DNA of 5,890 nt from Methanomicrobium sp. (GCA_017553245.1 JAFZMT010000129.1:1-5890); one strand, 5' to 3'; numbered from the stretch's first letter, positions 1 through 4,708 are shown. Translations and numbers: made by a program. Notes: generated by a model from the letters alone, not told the origin.

Positions 1-693
1 CTCACCGACAAATGCGCTGGCATCCGTGGGGACGATGGCACTGCCTTCGGTCTTTTTGAGCCTGAGAACGGTGTCGTAACCTGTCTCCGCGCCGGCATTG
101 GTGACATCCATCTTGATATATCCTTCAACGCCGACGTTCATCGAGTCCGTCTTTACGTTTGAGATCTCAAGCTGCATGTTCTCCTTAATCTTTATCTTAA
201 GCGGCACAAACTCGTCGACATCCTTATAGGTATATGTCATGGCATCCGTTCCGTACTGCTCGGCATAGTAGAGATATTTGTACTTCAGGTTCGCAAGGAG
301 ATCGTATGTTCCGGGCTCGGCACTTCTGTCGATTGTGACCGAGAATGTCGCGGGAACCGTCGTTCCGGAGTAGATGCTTCCGAGCATCTGAGCGTCGGTC
401 TTTACTTCGACGGGAGCGCCGTTCTCAAGAAGATCTATGCTTACAAGCCTTGCCGTACTCGGAATATCGTCGCGTGTGACAACATCGCTCTGAATGATCT
501 TTGTTCCGACCTCACCGGTGTTGCTGACGATGACGGTTAATGCCAAATCGCTTCCGGGTTCAAACTCGTTCGTTCCCGAGATTTTTACATCCATATCCGG
601 AGAACCGGATGTATATTTTACACCTGCACTTGCCGGCATTATCAAAAACGCGGCGCAGACTAAGAAAACCAATATATATGCTGAATATTTCAT
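1..693 (-). CDS. Secreted COG1361-like (S-layer/CARDB-type) surface protein, N-terminal part
   Basis: The frame is open from ATG at 693 to the left edge, giving 231 residues with no stop, so the C-terminus lies outside. Residues 1-23 form a signal peptide: Lys2, a hydrophobic core, then PASA with likely cleavage after Ala23. The mature part is beta-rich and polar and reads as two tandem Ig/CARDB-like domains. The first (about 32-140) holds the typical LTVIVSNTGEVG strand and a PGTYDLLANLKYKYLYY segment; the second starts near IKIKENMQLEISNVKTDS with another strand ending VTNAGAETGYD. This pattern is that of archaeal COG1361 'S-layer-like' proteins, which are exported and often sit beside MMPL/RND-type permeases. 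Any such partner would be off-window, so that is inference. The start is supported by AAAGGA eight bases upstream. It diverges from the 1091 gene. Exact role (envelope or transport accessory) is unknown. Confidence 0.85.
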   Translation of the reverse strand, partial: MKYSAYILVFLVCAAFLIMPASAGVKYTSGSPDMDVKISGTNEFEPGSDLALTVIVSNTGEVGTKIIQSDVVTRDDIPSTARLVSIDLLENGAPVEVKTDAQMLGSIYSGTTVPATFSVTIDRSAEPGTYDLLANLKYKYLYYAEQYGTDAMTYTYKDVDEFVPLKIKIKENMQLEISNVKTDSMNVGVEGYIKMDVTNAGAETGYDTVLRLKKTEGSAIVPTDASAFVGE

Positions 694-774
694 GATAGCC
701 GTCCTTTATGTGAGTTATAATTATGAATTATGGCGGTTTAAAATTACGGGTTTTGTCAATGGTTTGAATTTACA

Positions 775-784
775 GTATATATTA
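775..784 (-). promoter_or_regulatory. Candidate TATA box for the secreted protein gene
   Basis: Read on the minus strand this is TAATATATAC. A start about 26 bases downstream would give a leader of roughly 60 bases that includes the AAAGGA ribosome site. A second TATA-like stretch, TAATTATAA at 723-715, lies about 26 bases before the ATG and would imply a leaderless message, which fits poorly with the ribosome site. The choice between them is inference. Confidence 0.4.
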
Positions 785-835
785 GTATGCCAATAAGCAA
801 AGTTTATCTTTGAGTCCGAATCGAAAATACCGACT

Positions 836-849
836 AATTCGGGCGAATT
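836..849. promoter_or_regulatory. Perfect 14-base palindrome in the divergent promoter region
   Basis: AATTCG GG CGAATT has two perfect 6-base arms around a 2-base centre. A related partial inverted repeat, CCGAAT (816-821) with ATTCGG (837-842), overlaps it. It lies about 55 bases upstream of the candidate TATA box of the minus-strand gene and far from that of the 1091 gene. The size and symmetry suit a dimeric regulator, but AT-rich spacers yield some palindromes by chance. Confidence 0.3.
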
Positions 850-1002
850 TTTCGGTTTTCAAAATATAACTGAAAGATTGTTTCAAAAGGCGCGGATTGA
901 ATACGGATGCATTATGCGCGTCAGGCTAACTTATCACAGGGTATCGCCAAGCGTCGTCGGGGCATTCGCCGGTGCGGGTCGCGTTCCGAAGTAAGTTTTT
1001 CC

Positions 1003-1031
1003 GCGGTCATTCTGCGGTCAATATGCGGTCA
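1003..1031 (+). repeat. Three GCGGTCA direct repeats with an exact 11-base period
   Basis: GCGGTCA occurs at 1003-1009, 1014-1020 and 1025-1031, separated by the unrelated 4-base spacers TTCT and ATAT. The 11-base step puts all copies on one face of the helix. The array ends 22 bases before the TATA-like box of the 1091 gene, where archaeal activators usually bind. It sits at the end of a visibly GC-richer stretch (about 889-1036) in which no convincing gene was found. A role as an operator or activator site is inference. Confidence 0.55.
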
Positions 1032-1053
1032 CGGTGTTTCTGGAACATAACAG

Positions 1054-1062
1054 AAAATATAA
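1054..1062 (+). promoter_or_regulatory. Candidate TATA box and initiation region of the 1091 gene
   Basis: AAAATATAA, preceded by CAG, resembles a BRE plus TATA element centred about 33 bases before the ATG. Between it and the start is a near-palindrome, TCAT CTTAAG A ATGA (1064-1078), one base short of perfect symmetry and placed where transcription should begin. A weak ribosome site AGGT (1080-1083) lies eight bases before the ATG, so the leader must be very short. Confidence 0.5.
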
Positions 1063-1090
1063 TTCATCTTAAGAATGATAGGTTATTTAG

Positions 1091-2062
1091 ATGATAACGC
1101 AACGTGCTGTTTCGGCAGTGGAAGATATCCTGAAAGCCGCGTCCTTTGATGTAGATCTGGGGACCGGCGGCGCAAGTCTTACGGCATACAGAGACGACGA
1201 ATGCTTAATTGTCCTCTGTTCCGACGATCCCGATGAGATAAACGAATTTGCCGTCAAAAAATACAAGTATAAGACCGACGACGGATTTGCTTACTGCAAG
1301 AAACTTCTCTTTACGATGAAGAAGGTCGGCTATCTTGAGGAGTGCACGGTCTGGGGTCACGAAGAGCTTGCAAAGTATGCGGGTCAGGCGGTTATCGCCG
1401 ATATCCTCGGCGAGCATATTGCCCTTGACTTTGAGTACAATTCGCAGACGGCATCACCTTCGGGGGCTGTCGGCGCTCAGAAATCGGGTGTCATGACTCT
1501 TGACGACTACGGTCCCGAACTTGTCTGCCTTCCCGAGAATATTACCTCTGAGAGAGCACAGAAGATGGCGGGAATACGCGGAGAGGTCTGTTTCGTCTAC
1601 ATCCCGCATTATCTGTATACCTGCACGAGCCGCGGCGAGAAGCAGTGCGGTAAATACCTCATCAGCTTCGACCGCGACGAGAAAGGTCTCATCAACGCAA
1701 TCACGGGCACAAAATGCGAGATAGACTCCGAAAAACTTGCGGACGTAAAGCCCGAGACGAAGAATGTCTCAGGCGGCGCCAAGGTAATGGACGTAAAGGT
1801 CAAGAAGAGCGATATCACGGAGTCGCTTACGAAATCGGTCATCGACGAGCTTACAAAGAGCGTCAGGGTCAACCACTCGGAAGGCGACGCGATATACTAC
1901 GAGGATCTCAAAGTTGCGCCGGACAGGGACAATGTCAAGGTCGAGCTTGAGCTTGTCTACCTGCCCGTCGTTCAGATTCGCGGCGACAAGATCGTAGAGA
2001 TTGATATGATGTCGGGCGAGGTTCTCCGCGAGCCCGTCGATGACGGCGTCGAACTTCTCTAA
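1091..2062 (+). CDS. Conserved-looking hypothetical protein, 323 residues, two 'VYxP' beta segments
   Basis: I do not recognise a named family. The protein has no signal peptide or membrane span, so it is probably cytoplasmic. Residues 1-110 look alpha/beta, with a hydrophobic strand ECLIVLCSDDP (37-47) after a Gly-rich turn (24-27). This faintly recalls the restriction-endonuclease-like fold of Mrr/VRR proteins, but the usual catalytic D and ExK are not evident, so this is weak inference. Residues 115-140 are a Ser/Ala/Gly linker. Residues 166-207 (EVCFVYIPHYLY, then ISFDRDEKG and TG) and 283-312 (VELELVYLPVV, then VEIDMMSGE) share one pattern: strand, VY(I/L)P, strand ending in a Glu or Asp, glycine turn. 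They may be an internal duplication of a small beta domain seen in many proteins as 'YyP.W'. A helical lysine-rich segment (230-262) joins them. The gene appears monocistronic, with its own promoter and a spacer before the next gene. Codon use is GC-ending like its neighbours. Confidence 0.85.
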   Translation: MITQRAVSAVEDILKAASFDVDLGTGGASLTAYRDDECLIVLCSDDPDEINEFAVKKYKYKTDDGFAYCKKLLFTMKKVGYLEECTVWGHEELAKYAGQAVIADILGEHIALDFEYNSQTASPSGAVGAQKSGVMTLDDYGPELVCLPENITSERAQKMAGIRGEVCFVYIPHYLYTCTSRGEKQCGKYLISFDRDEKGLINAITGTKCEIDSEKLADVKPETKNVSGGAKVMDVKVKKSDITESLTKSVIDELTKSVRVNHSEGDAIYYEDLKVAPDRDNVKVELELVYLPVVQIRGDKIVEIDMMSGEVLREPVDDGVELL

Positions 2063-2068
2063 TCTCCC

Positions 2069-2101
2069 AAAAAATCACCCAAAAATCCGTAAAAACCAAA
2101 A
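2069..2101 (+). other. Phased A-tracts after the 1091 gene
   Basis: A6 at 2069-2074, A5 at 2081-2085 and A5 at 2091-2095 are about 10-12 bases apart, followed by A4 at 2098-2101. Two of them sit in a direct repeat CCCAAAAA (2066 and 2078). Such phasing is known to bend DNA. The stretch lies between the stop codon and the next promoter. Confidence 0.45.
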
Positions 2102-2127
2102 TATTACAGATTTCAAATCCGGCAAAT

Positions 2128-2138
2128 AAATTAAATAA
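2128..2138 (+). promoter_or_regulatory. TATA box placing transcription start at the ATG (leaderless)
   Basis: AAATTAAATAA is centred about 26 bases before the ATG at 2160, so transcription should start at or next to the start codon. The bases before the ATG contain no G and so no ribosome site, only a T-rich run with T6 at 2148-2153. Both facts support a leaderless message. The T6 tract could also help end transcription of the upstream gene. Confidence 0.55.
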
Positions 2139-2159
2139 CATTAATTCTTTTTTATTCTT

Positions 2160-3551
2160 ATGATTACGGTAATCGGCGGGGGTCCTGCCGGAAGGTTCGC
2201 GGCAACTTACCTTGCAAGCGCGGGTGAAAAAGTCCGCATCATAGAGAAAAGCGGAAATCTCGGGGGGCAGTGTCTGAAATACGGTTGTATGGTTACCTGC
2301 GGGCTCAACGATGCCGCAAGAAACCTTAATCAGCTGGCTAAACTTCGAAAGTCGGGTGTGCTGGATGCGGGCGCGGATGCGCATGTTTCAATGCAAAATC
2401 TCTGGAAAGAACTCGGCGCAATTCAGAATACAATCTTTAAGGTCCTCGACAATGAAGCGAATTTGGCGGGTATCGAGGTGATTACGGGCGAAGTCAGTCT
2501 CGCGGGAAGGGACATTTACATAAACGGCGCTCTGCTTCAGCAATCGGATGCCGATAAGATACTGATTGCCACAGGCTCATACCCGATAATTCCGAAGATT
2601 AAGGGCATTGACCTGAAAGGGGTGTATAACCCGCATACCCTTCAGAGTCTGAAAGAGGTGCCCAAAGATCTGCTTATCATCGGCGGCGGCGTTATCGCGG
2701 CTGAATACGCCTATATATTCTCGCAGTTCGGATCGAATGTCACGGTTGTCTGCCGGAGCGCTTTCCTGCGCGATAAGCCCGAAAGGCTGATATATTGCGC
2801 ACGAAAAGAGATGCCGGATGTCTCGGTCCGCGAATATACTCTCGTTGAGGAACTGAAATCCGCGGAAGGTTCGGATTCAAGCGGTTTTGTGGTATCCGCG
2901 GTTCTTAAGAGCGGCAAAAACCGCGAGGAGATACCGTGCGATGCCGTTATTGTAGCATCGGGCTTAAGACCGCGCAGCGATAACCTGAAAGGGATTGCCC
3001 TTGACGATAACGGTGCGGTCATCGTCGACGACCGCTTCAGGACGAACGTCGACGGCGTCTATGCCGCGGGCGACATCACGGGAAAGGTTTTTCTTACGCC
3101 GTATGCGCGAATGCAGGGGATAGCGGCGGCAAAATCCATTCTCGGAGAGCCGGTGCCCAAAATTCCCGAATATATCCCGCAGTCCGTGAAACTCTTCTAT
3201 GAGCATACCTTCTGCAATATGAGTTCCGGGTCGAGTGAGGGGGAGAAGGCGGGGGAGACAATGCGTGAATTTTCGCTGCCGGCGCCCGCCGGACCCGGCT
3301 CAATATGGTCGGTAAGCGAGAGATATACGGGCAGTTCCTCGATTAGAGTCGATGCAAAGAGCGGCACGGTAAAAGGCATACATCTTTCATCGCCGTCATC
3401 GGGCACGGTCGGCGCATACATGGCATATCTCATGGAAAAATCGCTGAACGTAAAAGACTTCGGGAGTTTCCTTGAGGTGCATCCCTCAACCGACGGTCTT
3501 TACATGCTCGTAAAATACGGCGATACCCTGCTTACAAAAGAGACAAAGTGA
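2160..3551 (+). CDS. FAD/NAD(P)-dependent disulfide oxidoreductase, dihydrolipoamide dehydrogenase-like
   Basis: At 463 residues this is the usual length of class I pyridine nucleotide-disulfide reductases (lipoamide, mercuric and glutathione reductases). Domain order: FAD Rossmann motif GGGPAG (6-11) with Glu29 ending the second strand; redox-active pair Cys38-LKYG-Cys43; NAD(P) Rossmann motif GGGVIAAE (175-182); second FAD motif VYAAGD with Asp305; dimerisation domain (about 340-460) with His441 in HPSTDG, the counterpart of the family's HPTxxE. Known members pass electrons from NAD(P)H through FAD to the cysteine pair and then to a disulfide or other acceptor. Unusual features: Cys47 stands where the family has Lys in CIPSK, the motif reads GGQC rather than GGTC, the last glycine of the second Rossmann motif is Ala180, and the Glu partner of the catalytic His is absent, though Asp445 is one position away. 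CRS (198-200) after the NAD(P) strand, instead of an acidic residue, hints at NADPH preference. The substrate is unknown. No lipoyl-complex genes are nearby, so it should not be named lpdA. Confidence 0.9.
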   Translation: MITVIGGGPAGRFAATYLASAGEKVRIIEKSGNLGGQCLKYGCMVTCGLNDAARNLNQLAKLRKSGVLDAGADAHVSMQNLWKELGAIQNTIFKVLDNEANLAGIEVITGEVSLAGRDIYINGALLQQSDADKILIATGSYPIIPKIKGIDLKGVYNPHTLQSLKEVPKDLLIIGGGVIAAEYAYIFSQFGSNVTVVCRSAFLRDKPERLIYCARKEMPDVSVREYTLVEELKSAEGSDSSGFVVSAVLKSGKNREEIPCDAVIVASGLRPRSDNLKGIALDDNGAVIVDDRFRTNVDGVYAAGDITGKVFLTPYARMQGIAAAKSILGEPVPKIPEYIPQSVKLFYEHTFCNMSSGSSEGEKAGETMREFSLPAPAGPGSIWSVSERYTGSSSIRVDAKSGTVKGIHLSSPSSGTVGAYMAYLMEKSLNVKDFGSFLEVHPSTDGLYMLVKYGDTLLTKETK

Positions 3552-3615
3552 AATTCGAGAAGTGAAAAGAGACCAAGTAATAAGACGCAAAGTAATAAAA
3601 GACAAAGTAAATTGA
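3542..3615 (+). repeat. Five imperfect 14-15-base tandem repeats at the gene end
   Basis: The units begin at 3542, 3557, 3571, 3586 and 3601 with approximate consensus GACAAAGTAATAAAA; the AGT cores fall at steps of 14, 15, 15 and 15 bases. The first unit contains the oxidoreductase stop codon, so the array looks like repeated duplication of the gene's own terminus. On the minus strand the units are T-rich (TTACTTTGTC), so they may serve as the U-rich terminator of the convergent 96-residue gene. AAAGTGAAA in the first unit (3545-3553) has a perfect inverted partner at 3640-3648. Confidence 0.65.
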
Positions 3616-3636
3616 GATACGGCAGAAAAGGAGGAG

Positions 3637-3659
3637 TTTTTTCACTTTACTTATTTTTT
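3637..3659 (+). terminator. T-rich terminator of the oxidoreductase gene
   Basis: Two T6 tracts (3637-3642 and 3654-3659) flank a short CACTTTACTTA stretch. Archaeal RNA polymerase stops at such T-runs on the coding strand. The TTTTCACTT here can pair with AAGTGAAAA at 3560-3568. The second T6 overlaps the end of the convergent gene, so read-through would give transcripts antisense to it. Confidence 0.55.
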
Positions 3660-3941
3660 CTCTATAATCTTCTTGTCCTTCTGCGCCTCTATCCATTCGG
3701 ATATCAGTTTTTTCAGTTCGGTATCGGTCATGCCGCTGTCGGCATAATAGTGCAGATAAAACTCCAGATCTTCAAGCGTGGGATGAATGACGTTGTTCAT
3801 GAGTTCGTCCGCGGAAGCGCCTTTTTTTGTGCTGGAACGCAATAAAAGAAGCTCGTTCATGTGTCTGTCCTCGCCGAGTTCAAAGAGAATGTCTTCAAGA
3901 CGTCTCTTTAAGATGCCGCTTTTCCCGTCCTCATCCGTCAT
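3651..3941 (-). CDS. Small acidic-basic helical hypothetical protein, 96 residues
   Basis: I do not recognise a family. The protein is charged and nearly all helical, with no signal peptide or membrane span. Residues 8-37 make one amphipathic helix (LKRRLEDILFELGED, then HMNELLLL); 44-53 (ADELMNNVI), 56-68 (TLEDLEFYLHYY) and 73-88 (DTELKKLISEWIE) make further helices; the tail is KDKKIIEKK. The size and charge suit an adaptor or small DNA- or protein-binding factor, but this is only a guess. The frame stays open upstream to an ATG at 4106, but that extension is rich in Cys, Tyr and Ile and crosses the AT-rich promoter, so I place the start at 3941, where a GGGG ribosome-like site lies six bases away and a TATA box about 45 bases upstream. 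It converges on the oxidoreductase gene. Confidence 0.65.
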   Translation of the reverse strand: MTDEDGKSGILKRRLEDILFELGEDRHMNELLLLRSSTKKGASADELMNNVIHPTLEDLEFYLHYYADSGMTDTELKKLISEWIEAQKDKKIIEKK

Positions 3942-3981
3942 TTTCTGCCCCTGCCTGTAATATCGTGTGATAACCTTTCTG

Positions 3982-3995
3982 CTATATGATATAAC
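3982..3995 (-). promoter_or_regulatory. Candidate TATA box of the 96-residue gene
   Basis: On the minus strand this reads GTTATATCATATAG. A start about 26 bases downstream would leave a leader of about 20 bases before the ATG at 3941, room for the weak GGGG ribosome site. Confidence 0.45.
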
Positions 3996-4013
3996 AATAC
4001 AACAATAAAGCAA

Positions 4014-4029
4014 CCCGATACAAATCGGG
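4014..4029. promoter_or_regulatory. Palindrome CCCGAT-ACAA-ATCGGG upstream of the 96-residue gene
   Basis: Perfect 6-base arms surround a 4-base centre, about 20 bases upstream of the candidate TATA box. The GC-rich arms stand out in AT-rich DNA. It suits a dimeric regulator acting on the minus-strand promoter. On the plus strand it could also form a hairpin followed a few bases on by T5, so a weak terminator is the alternative. Confidence 0.4.
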
Positions 4030-4176
4030 AAATTTTTGCATAAATTTCTGTATTCATTATTGTTTGCGCCGCTATGATAAACGATTTTGATAGCCCCTGT
4101 TCGCAAAAGTTCGATAAAAAGTGTTACTTATTTGCGAAATATTATTCACTCAAAAGTGCCGCGAGTCTTGTGCCGC

Positions 4177-4184
4177 ATATAAAC
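4177..4184 (+). promoter_or_regulatory. Candidate plus-strand TATA box inside the long spacer
   Basis: CATATAAA follows GTGCCGC, which itself repeats 14 bases upstream. It is a good archaeal TATA match, yet no recognisable gene follows for almost 700 bases. A start near 4205 could produce a noncoding transcript across the repeats and hairpins downstream. There is no direct evidence of transcription. Confidence 0.3.
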
Positions 4185-4220
4185 AGACAGTTGAAATAAC
4201 TGTATTATATAACATCATCT

Positions 4221-4283
4221 TGAAAAATATTTCTCAAAACTTGCAAGTGTGAAATTAAATTTATCAAAAGTAAATGTTTTTCA
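4221..4283. repeat. 12-pair inverted repeat (one wobble) enclosing a palindrome
   Basis: TGAAAAATATTT (4221-4232) pairs with AAATGTTTTTCA (4272-4283) through 12 pairs, one of them T-G. The 39-base interior holds the palindrome ACTTGCAAGT and AAATTAAATTT. The arms are AT-rich, so stability is modest. It could be a nested regulatory site or the stem of an RNA. Confidence 0.35.
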
Positions 4284-4286
4284 TAC

Positions 4287-4340
4287 AACTTTGATGTCCT
4301 TAAACTCAAACTTTATTTAGTATAACGAAGAACTTTATTT
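4287..4340 (+). repeat. Three AACTTT repeats with an exact 22-base period
   Basis: AACTTTGAT starts at 4287, and AACTTTATTT starts at 4309 and again at 4331. The steps are 22 and 22 bases, two helical turns, with unrelated sequence between. The array overlaps the end of the tiny 4335-4457 frame and is not next to a confirmed promoter. A binding array is inference. Confidence 0.4.
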
Positions 4341-4457
4341 TGTGCGTGAGGATGCCTGTTTCAGGCATACAGTGAAATATCGGCAAACTGAAATTTTTAT
4401 TCGGGTAATGCCGAGTTCGTTAATCCACCCATGATCAATCCCCCCAAACCCCATCAT
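4335..4457 (-). CDS. Possible 40-residue protein with a strong ribosome site
   Basis: The frame starts at ATGATG (4457) and ends in TAA; the product begins MMGFGGIDHGWINELGI and has two Cys and a basic tail. Its main support is AGGTGATCC (4474-4466), a nearly ideal Shine-Dalgarno sequence with the GGTGA core 11 bases before the start. It overlaps the end of the 4435-4635 frame by 23 bases, as translationally coupled genes do. Against it: no recognised family, codon use unlike the neighbours, and it covers hairpins and repeats that suggest noncoding DNA. Confidence 0.25.
   Translation of the reverse strand: MMGFGGIDHGWINELGITRIKISVCRYFTVCLKQASSRTK
4352..4368. repeat. Tight hairpin ATGCCTG-TTT-CAGGCAT
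   Basis: A perfect 7-base stem with a 3-base loop, more GC-rich than its surroundings. It is followed by a looser CGGCA/TGCCG pair (4381-4385, 4409-4413). No T-run follows on the plus strand. It may be part of a structured transcript or the remnant of a mobile element. Confidence 0.4.
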
Positions 4458-4635
4458 TACTTAACGGATCACCTGACACTGTATAATATATCCTGAAATC
4501 CTGTCCCACAGAGTATTTCCCCCCACCATATATACGGAAAAACAATGCATCATCCCCCCACATTGTTTTTCCATGCTCAAAGGAAGGGGCATCCGCATGA
4601 CACGGCTGAATAACAGCGTCATTTTTTGTTACCAT
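4435..4635 (-). CDS. Possible 66-residue hypothetical protein
   Basis: The frame starts at ATG 4635 without a ribosome site. A TATA-like TTAATATG at 4662-4655 would make it leaderless. The product has a Gly/Tyr-rich C-terminal half (YGGGKYSVGQDFRIYYTVSG) that could be a beta domain, but no family is recognised. Codon use (many GGG, GAT and TAT codons) differs from the GGC/GAC/ATC-rich genes around it, which suggests either foreign origin or no coding role. It lies antisense to the candidate RNA at 4511-4627, whose 12-base hairpin it contains. I think the RNA is somewhat more likely. Confidence 0.22.
   Translation of the reverse strand: MVTKNDAVIQPCHADAPSFEHGKTMWGDDALFFRIYGGGKYSVGQDFRIYYTVSGDPLSNDGVWGD
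4482..4490 (+). promoter_or_regulatory. TATA-like box ahead of the candidate RNA
   Basis: TATAATATA lies about 28 bases before 4511, the estimated start of a short structured RNA. Immediately upstream is GGATCACCT (4466-4474), identical to nine bases of the conserved 3' end of 16S rRNA. Confidence 0.35.
4511..4627 (+). ncRNA. Candidate structured small RNA, about 117 nt, three hairpins
   Basis: Three hairpins follow in order. H1 (4536-4572) has a perfect 12-pair stem, GGAAAAACAATG with its complement, and the 13-base loop CATCATCCCCCCA. H2 (4573-4592) adjoins it directly, with 6 pairs (one wobble) and the purine loop AAAGGAAG. H3 (4597-4622) pairs ATGAC with GTCAT and GCTG with CAGC across a 3-base bulge and ends in a T6 run (4622-4627), which sets the plus orientation. 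TCCCCCCA occurs unpaired before H1 and in its loop. C-rich loops in known bacterial small RNAs bind ribosome sites, so a translational regulator is a reasonable guess. The 5' end is estimated only from the TATA-like box. No known RNA family is recognised; an antisense coding frame is the alternative. Confidence 0.4.
4597..4627 (+). terminator. Bulged hairpin followed by T6
   Basis: ATGAC, a 3-base bulge, GCTG, loop AATAA, CAGC, GTCAT, then T6 whose first T also closes the stem. No protein gene ends nearby on this strand, so it would terminate an RNA from within the spacer. Confidence 0.45.
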
Positions 4636-4698
4636 TTTGTTACTGTTTTGGCATCATATTAACAAGTTTTCAGCAACATTTCAACGACAAGTTATTGA

Positions 4699-4708
4699 AT
4701 ATTTAAAG
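4699..4708 (+). promoter_or_regulatory. Candidate TATA box of the TPR gene
   Basis: AATATTTAAAG-like sequence, part of the inverted repeat TTTAAAG/CTTTAAA (4702-4722). A start near 4730 would give a leader of about 150 bases carrying a small hairpin (4733-4748, stem GCACGG/CTGTGC) and the 16-base repeats. No better TATA match lies nearer the start codon. Confidence 0.35.

Noticed and set aside
494..796. 100-codon plus-strand frame
   Set aside because: It is antisense to the signal peptide and first domain of the secreted protein, whose coding evidence is much stronger, and ends in the promoter region.
907..1050. 47-codon plus-strand frame, Arg-rich, in the GC-richer island before the 1091 gene
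   Set aside because: No ribosome site, no recognisable protein pattern, and it runs through the GCGGTCA repeats into the promoter. A 26-codon frame from 914 is equally unsupported.
1935..2384. 149-codon minus-strand frame across two plus-strand genes
   Set aside because: It lies antisense to the end of one gene and the start of another and crosses the promoter between them; the product is Arg-rich without a family pattern.
3630..3636. Perfect Shine-Dalgarno-like GGAGGAG on the plus strand
   Set aside because: No start codon with a credible frame follows; it lies between convergent genes in the terminator zone.
3549..3845. Open frame continuing in phase past the TGA stop of the oxidoreductase
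   Set aside because: It reads the repeat array and then the antisense of the 96-residue gene. The protein already has full family length, and there is no reason to expect UGA recoding.
3942..4106. N-terminal extension of the 96-residue protein to an ATG at 4106
   Set aside because: The added residues have a different composition, and the DNA contains a TATA-like box and a palindrome, so it is more likely promoter.
4440..4559. G-quadruplex on the minus strand from the G4-G6 tracts
   Set aside because: Only two tracts are close together; the others are 30-67 bases away, outside usual quadruplex spacing.
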